This document shows, piece by piece, positions 43,953-52,539 of a DNA stretch of 64,000 bases (positions are counted from its first letter, which is position 1; the number at the start of each line of letters is the position of its first letter). A program made the translations under genes and the position numbers. The notes below the pieces were generated by a model. The model saw only the letters and a list, made by a program, of their open reading frames with translations. It had not been told where the DNA came from and ran no database searches. The DNA lies in contig BSBM01000822.1 in assembly GCA_027924585.1 (NCBI GenBank), positions 1,010,001 to 1,074,000 on the forward strand, written 5' to 3'. Origin of the DNA: Larix kaempferi. Taxonomy: Eukaryota; Streptophyta; Pinopsida; Pinales; Pinaceae.

Positions 43953-44534
43953 CTAGTGGCGGGAACAGTACCTGATAATGTTGATGTGAAGAAGAATATG
44001 TATGATCTTCATTCCTTTGCTTCTTATGATGGTGGTCTTCTTATACATCAGCAATTGAGGCTTTATGCTTCCTTTTGATTGAACTTCAACAATTACTGGC
44101 GTAATGGCCATATGCCTTGCACCTGTAGCATTGTATCTGAGATAAATCCTTCTTCTTCTTCTTCTGATCTGGAGGAGGATTGGATCTCCTACCTTGGTGC
44201 TTGTGATTGTAAAACTTTCTTTTCCTTCCCTTACCTTTCTTGGCATGGGACATGAATGCTTGATTCTCCTCAGGTTGAGTGCCATGAAGTCTTTGCCTTG
44301 CTGCTATCCTTGTCTCTTCCTAAGTGCAATCTGCCCATAACTTGTCAAATTTGGGTAGTTTGGTTCGACTGCTTATACTTTGAATGAATGACTCCCAAGA
44401 TGGTGGGAGACCATTTAGAGTAGTAATGACAAGCTCCTTATCATCAATGGGATCTCCACTGGTATTAAGCTTGTCCCTTACTTCTGTGATCCTCATGAAA
44501 TATGAGGCAATGGATTCTGACTTGGACATTTTCA
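43953..44534 (-). pseudogene. Older copia Gag, C-terminal part
   Basis: The core segment MKMSKSESIASYFMRITEVR and LPPSWESFIQSISSRTKLPK lies at 44,534-44,320. Downstream a zinc knuckle of the form CYRCKAYGHYASNC can be read at about 44,140-44,100 in another frame. The upstream half lies beyond the hAT element at 46,765-47,090. Confidence 0.75.
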
Positions 44535-44984
44535 TGTTTGATCTGTGTTGCACGGGTGCTGCTCCCTACCCTTAGAAATGGTGTACCCCACGTTCCCGCA
44601 TACCTGGGAGCTTTGGAGCTGGTACAAAACGCTCCAAAAGAGCCGGGAACTTCATTGGGTACTCGGGAGCTTTTCGGGTACTTCGCAGAAGTTAAATGGC
44701 AGCTCCCGATACGAGTTCCTTAAGGTACTCATGACTGGGAGCTTGTAGAAGCTCCTGATCCATCGAGGAGCTTTGAGAGGTTCCTGATGGTTCAGAAGCT
44801 TCCTCAAGCTCCCAACCACGAGTACCCAAACCATAAGCTAAAATGCTAAAACAAAATCGCGGGAAATAAGAAAAGCGCCAACGAGATAGGTAAAAAAACA
44901 TGGGAAAGAAACCCTACACGTGGAGGCAAGGAAGAACTGGATGAAGGCTTTATAATCAGCCATCCCCTTCTCTAAAAATCACAG

Positions 44985-45430
44985 TTGAGCTAAGTGAATC
45001 CATTGCTGAGTGAGTCGAGTCCATCGCTGAGTGAGCGGTTTGCATTGTCTAGTGGAGTCCGTCCGATTCCTGAGTGGAGTCCATCGCTGAGTGAGCGGAT
45101 TGCATTGTCGAGTGGGGTCTGTCCATTTCTCAGTCAATTGAGACGAGTCTATTTCTGAGCTGAGTGAGCCGAGTCCATTTCTCAGTGGAGTGAGCCGAGG
45201 GCCCGAGTCCATTTCTGAGCTGAGTGAGCCGATTCCGGTTGCTGAGTGAGCCCGATTGCTGAGTGAGCCCGCGTTTTTCAGTGGAGTCCGACTGCTGAGT
45301 GAGCCTCGGTTTCCATTGGTGAGTTGGGTTTCGGTTTACATTTTAAATTTTTTGGGTTGCTGGTTTCCATTTCTAAGTTGGGTTTCGGTTTTCAATGTTT
45401 CATAGTTTCGGTTTCCATTGCTGAGTGCAG
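44985..45430. repeat. Degenerate array of GAGTCCATTGCTGAGTGAGC-like units
   Basis: Inside the hAT element, variants of GAGTCCAT, CTGAGTGAGC and TTTCTCAGTGGAGT recur about every 20-40 bp for 400 bp. It lies subterminally. It could be an expanded binding site array or a captured satellite. Confidence 0.6.
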
Positions 45431-45444
45431 TATATTCGCCGAGA

Positions 45445-45510
45445 AGATTGACGGTTTCAATCCAGCATTTGCCCAGGAGATTGACGGTTTCAATCCAGCA
45501 TTTGCCCAGG
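45445..45510 (+). repeat. Perfect 33-bp tandem duplication
   Basis: Two identical 33-bp units starting AGATTGACGGTTTC at 45445 and 45478. In the frame 45324-45698 they give EIDGFNPAFAQ twice. That frame has no recognised domain; its length and frame-keeping duplication are not enough to call a gene. Confidence 0.8.
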
Positions 45511-46764
45511 AAATCCGAACTTCAAGTTCGAAGAGCTCCGCTGTTTGGATACACTGTACAGGGATTTTATTTACTATTAAATTAAAATTATTAATTAATA
45601 ATTTATTAAACTCGTTTTTATTTTGTTTAGCTTATCATTTATGCCTTTCACATATATTTTATTTCAGTATTTTTTGTGGTTATTATTTAAATTTTTAAAA
45701 CTTTTACACACCTAAATTTTATATGTGATGCAGCCCTATAGATCCCTTGGCACCCTGATTTAAAAAAATAGTGTTCCTGTCCCTGTCCCTGTGAATCATG
45801 GCTACTTTGAAAAAAGTTTATGGCTCTGTAATTTTAATTTTTAATTATTTGTGCCCTGTAATTTTAATTTTTAAACATTTGTGCTATGTATTTTTTATTT
45901 TTATTTGCACAAATGTTTATTACTTTATTTTAATTTCAATTATTAATTATATAAATATTCTATTTAGTTTATACTTTATGCTCTGTAATTTTAAAGTTTT
46001 TAATATTTTTATTTAATTCTTAGAGCAAAAAAGAGATGACAGTCCCATTTTCATGTCATGCAATTGGCAGTCCAATTTGGTCAATTCAGCATCTACTAAA
46101 AAAATTAAAATTTTGTTCATTTACTATCATGGATTTAAGCATTATTGTACAATGTATTACAATTGCCTTAGTTTAGGAATCTAACCTGATTGGTGACGAA
46201 ATTTATAATTTTATTGTGAGGATTTAATTTATAATTTTATAATCATGTTGATTTCTAGTTAATGGATTTGGGACAATGCCAACCACCCAACTGTCAACAA
46301 ACTATTAACTTATTATTTATTAAGTATTAAGTTTGATTCTTAACTATCAAGTGTTAACTAACTTATGGCATATGTTGATAACTTGATTGGTTAGTATTAC
46401 AGATCAGACTGTAGAGTCTATACTGTTTCATTTTTAAATTTTTAATTAAGTTTTGAATCTTTGAATTGTTGTATTTTTAATTTTCAGTTTACAAGCCATG
46501 GACAGAGAGTTGGAAAATGAATGTGGTGACCATTATAGTTAACTTTTAAAGTAAACAAAATGACAAGAAGTTGAAAAATTAAACTTATAATTTAATAAAT
46601 TTATGTTTTTTTAATATATATTAAAATTTAATATATTATATCATTGCCGCTCCCAACCTGACGTTTCCTGTAAATTTGTACGAAGCTTCTAGCCGTACCG
46701 GATACTCGTGTCCACGTACCCCACGTACCCGCGTACTGGAAACTTGTGCAACATTGTGTTTGAT

Positions 46765-47090
46765 AGTTGGTTCCTCAACGTGAGGGTCACATTGATACTA
46801 CTGTGTTCAAATAGCTTCTTTAGGGTTTTGAACATCTTTCTAGCAACCTTCTTTCCTGATATTTGAGGTACCAAATGATCTCTAACTGAGTCCACCAAAA
46901 TCCTTCTTGCTCTGGCATCATTCTTCCTCTAGCGAGATTTGTCTTCTTTGGCTTTTGGTTCTGGGACCTTCTCATTGACAACCTGCAAGAGATCATTTTC
47001 TTCTAGTAAGAGAAGAACCCTAGAATTCCAAGAGATGAAGTTGGAATCCCCTTCCAGAGTCCAGACGATCTTCAACCTTCATTCCAATCA
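46765..47090 (-). pseudogene. Older copia Gag, N-terminal part
   Basis: On the minus strand an ATG near 47,086 begins MKVEDRLD. Then LLLLEENDLLQVVNEKVPEP, a TAG at about 46,930, and ARRILVDSVRDHLVPQISGK, KMFKTLKKLFEHSSINVTL and TLRNQLS up to the hAT junction. This matches the Gag of the other copia element in layout (LLLLEENELWEEVV, RRIILDAVKDHIIPHISGK). Confidence 0.78.
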
Positions 47091-47389
47091 TCCTGATTGC
47101 AGATCTGAAGCAGAAACCCTAGCAGGAGCTAGGTCAAAAATGAAAATTGGATTCTTGAAAAACTGACTCCACAGGGAAATGCACCCTAGCAAGGCGAGTT
47201 GAGAAAAGGTAGGGTCAAGCCAAATCTGTGGAGGGAGTAGGTTAAAAACTGAAACCTTAATTTCTGCAGTAATTGCATCTGCAGAATTAGGTCAAAAATG
47301 AAAATTCTCAGAATTTGATTCTGCCTTCACCAAAAGATACACCCTTCCTAGGGCGAAATTCCCAAGGCACTTTATGAGGAATACATCCC

Positions 47390-47796
47390 TTTTATTTATA
47401 CACTTGCCAAACTGGCCTTTTCCCTAACTAGGCCAACTTGTCTTGGGGGAATATAAAAATACATTTAATAATTCTTTTCTTTACTTAATTTTCTCCCCAA
47501 GGTTTACATTGTTCTTTCAAGGGTTTACATGATTAATTACATCAAGATCAACTCCCGTAGGAGGTACAAATCAATATCAAAATACAAAATACATTGTATT
47601 TACATAAAAATACAATGTTTAATAATAAAAATACATTTAATAATTCTTTTCTTTACTTAATTTTCTCCCCAAGGTTTACATTGTTCTTTCAAGGGTTTAT
47701 ATGATTAATTACATCAAGATCAACTCCCGTAGGAGGTACAAATCAATACAATAAAATATAATAAGAATATCTTCCGAAGTTGCACAAAATACAACA
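47390..47796 (-). repeat. 5' LTR of the older copia element, rearranged
   Basis: The U3 part matches the 3' LTR (GCAAATTGGCC-like, TTTCTCCCCAAGG, TACAAATCAATA). A segment of about 125 bp occurs twice at a spacing of about 172 bp (from about 47,461 and 47,633), so the copy has an internal duplication. Below 47,390 no match to U5 of the other LTR and no primer site is visible. Confidence 0.65.
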
Positions 47797-49071
47797 CTCC
47801 TAATATAGATAAGTTTAAGCAACTTGAAGAAAACAAAAAGAGAAATAGGCAATGCATGCACAAATCTAATTAGAAGCACACACATGGCTATAGTCATAAT
47901 AGTAACAAACGGCAGTATGCTTTCTTATTGGATATAGGCATGTACAAATGATCATCTGTTAGTGGACTCGATAAGGGACTACATACTTGTAGGAAGACTT
48001 GTTAAGAATCACTAACAGGCACGTCTTTGACATGTCTCTCCATACTTACGGGTGACAATTAGGAAGTTAGGCAAATGATGGCAAGAAGTTAGGCAAATGA
48101 TGGTTCAAGAATCAAGACAACTTCCTATATATCAATAACTTAATTACAAAAGTAATTAAAGACATTCCTAAACAATCTCCTCATAATCCTAACTGAACTT
48201 TAGGATAAACGAATCCAAGCTGTGCCAAACAATGTGTGCCTATGATTTCAACGAACTCATTAGTTTATTTACCTCATAGAGACTAATGCGAAGTTCTAGC
48301 TAGGTTGGAGACCTGCCACACGGTACAACCCTATTTGCTATTATAATATCCAATGTGGTAAAAGACTCCAAGGCATTATCTCAGTCACATTGTACCTGTG
48401 GTCATATGGCATCTTGTGGAGTCAGGGATGATGTCATCGTGTTAACCTTTGGAGTATGGTTTCCAGCAGGAGGATTTGGAGCTGGCAATATAACTTTCCC
48501 CTGTGATGTGAAATTATACATTACACAAGCAATGCAATGGCTCAATGATAGCACTTCCTATCACTGATCGAGTTGCACAATAATTTCAAAACCATCATTC
48601 TATTGTGATGTGTATTTCAACTGATATGTGAAAAGCTGCAAAACGATGTATCAATAATTAATGTTATCTCAATATCTCCATAGTAGTGATATAATTGTAA
48701 ACAAGAACTACCATGAAGTTGTTTGGTAGCCATAGATGTTGACTCATGTATGTGCAATTAACATTTCAGCTTTTATATTACAAATTTGAACAATATTGCT
48801 TGAGTGGCTACTATTCATCTAGAATATGTCAATTTCAAGCCACATACTTCCTACCGTATATTAGATATATTTTAAGACTGGAATCAAAGCTTGTTAAACA
48901 GAATTGTTCCAGTTCATAACTCAATCTTAGGTTTAGAAATTAAGCACCAGGGAATTCTAATTTTTATTGATTTCTACAAGTCTCTTATTTTTGTTCTATG
49001 TATAATGTTATATATTTATATATTTCTTATTCTTGTTGATTACCTTTCTAGTCATTTTTTGTGTTACACAG
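47797..49071. other. Stretch without clear elements, probable intron
   Basis: No gene or element is supported. It lies directly upstream of an IspD-type exon and ends in a good acceptor (T-rich run then ACACAG), so it may be intron. The frame at 48355-48567 has no recognisable domain. Earlier IspD exons were looked for here and not found. Confidence 0.35.
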
Positions 49072-49140
49072 GCAAGTAATGACAGTTTTGTGATGAGGAC
49101 ATTAAATCGGAAGACACTCTGGGAAATGCAGACACCCCAG
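49072..49140 (+). CDS. ISPD: Internal exon of plant IspD (MEP cytidylyltransferase)
   Basis: The exon is 69 nt and open, in frame throughout, reading SNDSFVMRTLNRKTLWEMQ then TPQ. RKTLWEMQTPQ is the conserved motif of plastid 2-C-methyl-D-erythritol 4-phosphate cytidylyltransferase; bacterial IspD has LWHALTPQ at the same place. The enzyme joins CTP to MEP in the plastid isoprenoid pathway. The upstream side has a long pyrimidine-rich run and ends TTACACAG; the downstream side starts GTACGA, so both splice borders are good. Length is a whole 23 codons. No other IspD exon was recognised in the window, so the rest lies in distant exons or is lost. With introns full of retrotransposons this is credible in a large plant genome, but an isolated exon from a duplicated fragment is also possible. 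Confidence 0.8.
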
Positions 49141-50291
49141 GTACGAGATACTTGAGGAGCTAATTATTCTTGTAGGGCCCTTAATAATCCTAGAGCATCA
49201 TGCTTTTTTTTAGTGCAGATACACATCTCGTATGGGGAGTGCCTCTATGATCCTTTTTCCTTTTACATCTTTTTTGAAGAAGGTTCATCTTATGTTACAT
49301 TGATAATAGAGAAACATCCATCAGGTGTTACATCAAAGGGCTAAGAACTGGCCAAAACAACCTACTCTACCACCATGCATGTTTTACTTTACATGCACTC
49401 ATAGAAGATGCTTTATGAAGAATGCAACAGAAAAGGAGGCATAAATGATTTGAATTGAATGATGCTTTATGAAGAATGGAACAGAGAAGTAGGCATAATT
49501 GATTTGAATTGAATGATTCTTTGATCTAGGATCTTGACAGATATCAAAGGTTGCTTTTAGGAGGACATAAAATCTTGCAATTTCTGTTGAAGATGCTGCA
49601 TGGTTCTTAGCACGTTTTTCATATTCTATTGACCTTTTTCCCAGTCAAATGGGCCCTGGTTGTCTTCTTCATGGCAACCTTTCTCAAGTATTAGTTTGCA
49701 ATATGAAGGTTTTTAACACTAAAAGGTTGTCATAATTTATTTTTTTCTAGTTTTGAGCTCTAAACTTCAAAATCCGATGTCCTTTGATGATTATTCTTTT
49801 TCCTTTTTCATGTATCTATCTACTTCTGTTCTATGTTTGTTCCTTAGAGTTGAGATGCATAAATTTTCTTTGCTTCTTTCTCTGTTTGTTTCTCAGGATG
49901 GGATTATCTTTTCTTATGCTTTCCTTTGCTCTGAAAAAGTGGCCTCTATTGTTTGTAAATTTCTCTTGGGGTATTATGAACTTCAATCTTTCCTTGTTAC
50001 CCTCCACAACCCTTCTATCTTCTTGCTTCAATAATTCTGAACTTATAAATTTGAAAATATTTTTCCCACTGAAATTTTGTTTGTATGTTTCAAACTTCCA
50101 TTCTTGTCTCCACCTTTTTCTAGCACAACTATATTGATATTCTTTCCTCTCTTTTTCCTTTGAGATTTCATTGTAATTTCTAGCCACCATCTTTATTTTT
50201 CATACTTTCTTGTTCTCATAGATCATTCTAGGCTTCTTGTACAGATATATACAGCCACAAGAGGACAACCAGGTCTGTGAAAGTGGGGTAG
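49141..50291. other. Probable intron downstream of the IspD exon
   Basis: No further exon was found. It holds a 54-bp tandem duplication (listed separately) and T-rich sequence. The open frames at 49,753-50,137 have no recognised domain. Confidence 0.35.
49407..49514. repeat. 54-bp tandem duplication
   Basis: Units start GATGCTTTATGAAGAATG at 49407 and 49461 and differ at a few bases. Confidence 0.85.
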
Positions 50292-51517
50292 TGTTATAGC
50301 TACCTACCAGGGTTTAGTTTCTCAAAGAAGTGATTGGTGTGCCCTTGCAAGGGGGGACATTGATTAGCAGAGTTGTCATGGCTTTTAATTCAGGCTTGGT
50401 GGTACATGCCTTGACATGAAGTATATGGAAGTGCCAACCTCTTGAATGTTAGAGATAGGTGTATCTCGGGATGTCCTTCATGTTCAGATGCCTAGCATGG
50501 AGGTACATTTTCAGTATAGGCATCAGACTAGGGTAGAGGGTGTAATACACTCTACCAGGTGTCATGGATCCAACGGTGGAGACATGTGGAGATTTCAGTG
50601 ACTTTTGGCCTCGCATGCATGCATTTTCTAATGCACAGTGTGATTTTGAATGCAAAAGCGGGATTTTTGCATGCACTCACATTAGGGTTTTGGAAACCCT
50701 AATCAGGCAGTGAGTTATAAAAGAAGGCTAGGGGCCTTGGGCAAAGGTTACTCGAGAGTTTCTTTAGATATTGCAGAGAGAGAGAGAGAGTGAGGGCAAA
50801 TCAATGCATGCAGAGAGCGATGCATATTTGAGAGGAGGGGCACATTTTCTGAGAGAGAGAGTGGTCAAATCAGAGTGAGATTAGGGCACACTTGATCCGT
50901 GGCACTCAGGAGCTGCATTGCTGTGTAGTGAGTTCATTTGCACAGAGGGAGCTCAAAGATTGAGCTAGGGCGCATTTCCTGTGGAGAGGGGCGCACTTCT
51001 AGAGGGACAGGGGGCCACATATCTGAGCAGAGGTCTAGCTTCATTCATCTGGATCAGGGGTTGGATATATCAGAGGCAGAGTCAGTTTCCGAGATAGATC
51101 AGATCCATCAGTTGTGAGTTTGGAGATTGTTCATTCAGAGAGGGGCACATTTCCTAAGTAGAGGAGCGCATTTCCTTGAGGAGGGCGAGATATGAGAGTA
51201 GGGTTTCAGTGAGACAGTGATCCTGTGGAAGTAGGGCAAGAGGCCCTAATCTGAGAGCAGTTCAGAGATAGATACATTTAGAGCAGAGGGGCGCAGTCAG
51301 TTGAGGGGTGCATTCATTCAGAGTGAGGGCGCAATCAACCAATTTCACTCAAGTAAGTGAACAAGTGCGCATGGGAGAGTAGCTGCATCTAGAGGAAGCT
51401 TATGTTTGTGTAAGAGCCTTTCGCTCTTAATGTACTAGATTGGCATTGTACTTGTGACGAATCTATATTGAAGAAATTTTGCTGGGTTTTTTTCGTGAGA
51501 GGGTTTTCCCAGGGTAA
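50292..51517 (+). repeat. LTR-like segment, left part, target of a solo LTR
   Basis: A TATA-like TTATAAAAGAAGG lies at about 50,715, followed by GA-rich sequence. The segment ends with TTCGTGAGAGGGTTTTCCCAG, typical of copia-type U5. It continues after the nested solo LTR at 58,581 with ATCTTTGTGTTCTCTTG, again a typical LTR end. The left terminus is a guess. Confidence 0.5.
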
Positions 51518-52539
51518 TGTTATCACACAAAGTGTAGTTGTCTACTTTAGAGGTCCTATCTAGGATGGTAGAGGAAGACAACTAATTGGTGACACCTAAG
51601 AGGGCCTCGATTCCCTAGATAGATTGGTTGTCACACCAATCGAGGCACTCTTCACTTCTTGCTATCCAAGCCACGGATAACAAAGGGGGAGACCCTGATC
51701 TACTCTTAGAAAGAGAGATCTAACCCAAGCAAATCAAATAGTAAATATGGAGAGAAGGGTGTAGAACCCTATGTTTAAGGAATTGAGCTATTGTAGAGGC
51801 TTAGAGAAAATGAGATATGGAAGTTTATTTAGTTCAATTACAATAGCTCAAAATTAGGAACAATTCCAGGATGTAAGTGTTAAGGTAAATGATCAAAATC
51901 CACTGCCTTGGGAAATGTGTACTTAAATTAGGGGAAATGGTCCCAAAGAGTAGATCTGGATAGATTATAGCTTCCTAACACTACTTGACTATAAATCTGA
52001 CAATATCAAAGCTTACAAACAAAAATCGGGCAATCAAACAAATGAAAAGGAGCAAACTCAGAGAGGATGCATTAGAGAGAGACCAGTGCCTTGGGATTTG
52101 GGCCAGAAGGATTCAATAGAGCATGATGCCCTAGGAAGCCCACTTCATGCTTGGCATAAAAATGAGCTAGAGAATTTTTATAAATTTTGAGTAAGGGTTT
52201 GAATAGTGAAATTTAATGACGATTGGATTGGATCCCAAAATAACAAAAATACTTCGAAACGTACCTGGATATGCTTACGGCCTCCTTGCAAATCGATGAT
52301 CTTCCCAAAATGAGGCAATCTAGAGTGAGATCCAGCCTTCCCAAGTGAAATCGCTATCCCTCCAAAATGACCAATGCACCCTTCCCTGCCAAAAAACGAT
52401 ATGCAGTAAGAATCAATCAAGCATGAAAGCAACTATACGATAGCAAAGATGAAACAAGAAGCATCAAAATTACCAAAAGATACAATAGAGATACTCCCTG
52501 AGACACAAGTTGAAGAGAGAGAGAGATATGGGGTTTCCG

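Larger units (their letters stand above)
44543..46756. mobile_element. Non-autonomous hAT transposon (2,214 bp) in copia gag
   Basis: The 8-bp duplication TGTTTGAT flanks it at 44535-44542 and 46757-46764; removing the insert and one copy rejoins the Gag codons for QLS-N-MKMSK in frame. Terminal inverted repeats are imperfect: CTGTGTTGCAC at the left, and CAATGTTGCAC read inwards from the right. An 8-bp duplication and short C-starting ends are the signature of hAT elements (known). Near both ends, in the same orientation, lies a ~24-bp GTACCCCACGTWCCCGC-type repeat (44583-44607 and 46716-46739), and GGGAGCTT recurs near the left end. No transposase was found, so it needs one in trans. Confidence 0.82.
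39551..47796 (-). mobile_element. Older Ty1/copia element with a hAT insertion
   Basis: The 3' LTR is 39551-40122; on the minus strand it starts TGTTGGATTTTGTGCAAC at 40122. The 5' LTR ends on the plus strand at 47796 (minus start TGTTGTATTTTGTGCAAC). Flanks are CTCCA (39546-39550) and CTCCT (47797-47801), a 4/5 match. Order on the minus strand: 5' LTR, gag, protease, integrase, reverse transcriptase, RNase H, a ~700-bp 3' untranslated region with five structured repeats, purine tract, 3' LTR. The element is about 6.0 kb without the hAT insert. It has many frameshifts and stops and two lost catalytic Asp, so it is old and inactive. Confidence 0.85.

Noticed and set aside
44546-46752. Element ends set at the inverted GTTGCAC/GTGCAAC
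   Set aside because: No target duplication fits these ends; moving them out to 44543 and 46756 gives an exact 8-bp duplication and restores Gag.
48355-48567. Possible earlier IspD exon or small gene
   Set aside because: The translation has Cys and Gly but none of the expected IspD motifs, and no convincing splice borders.
49753-50137. Two overlapping frames rich in Phe, Leu and Ser
   Set aside because: T-rich DNA gives hydrophobic frames by chance; no domain and no splice-compatible context.
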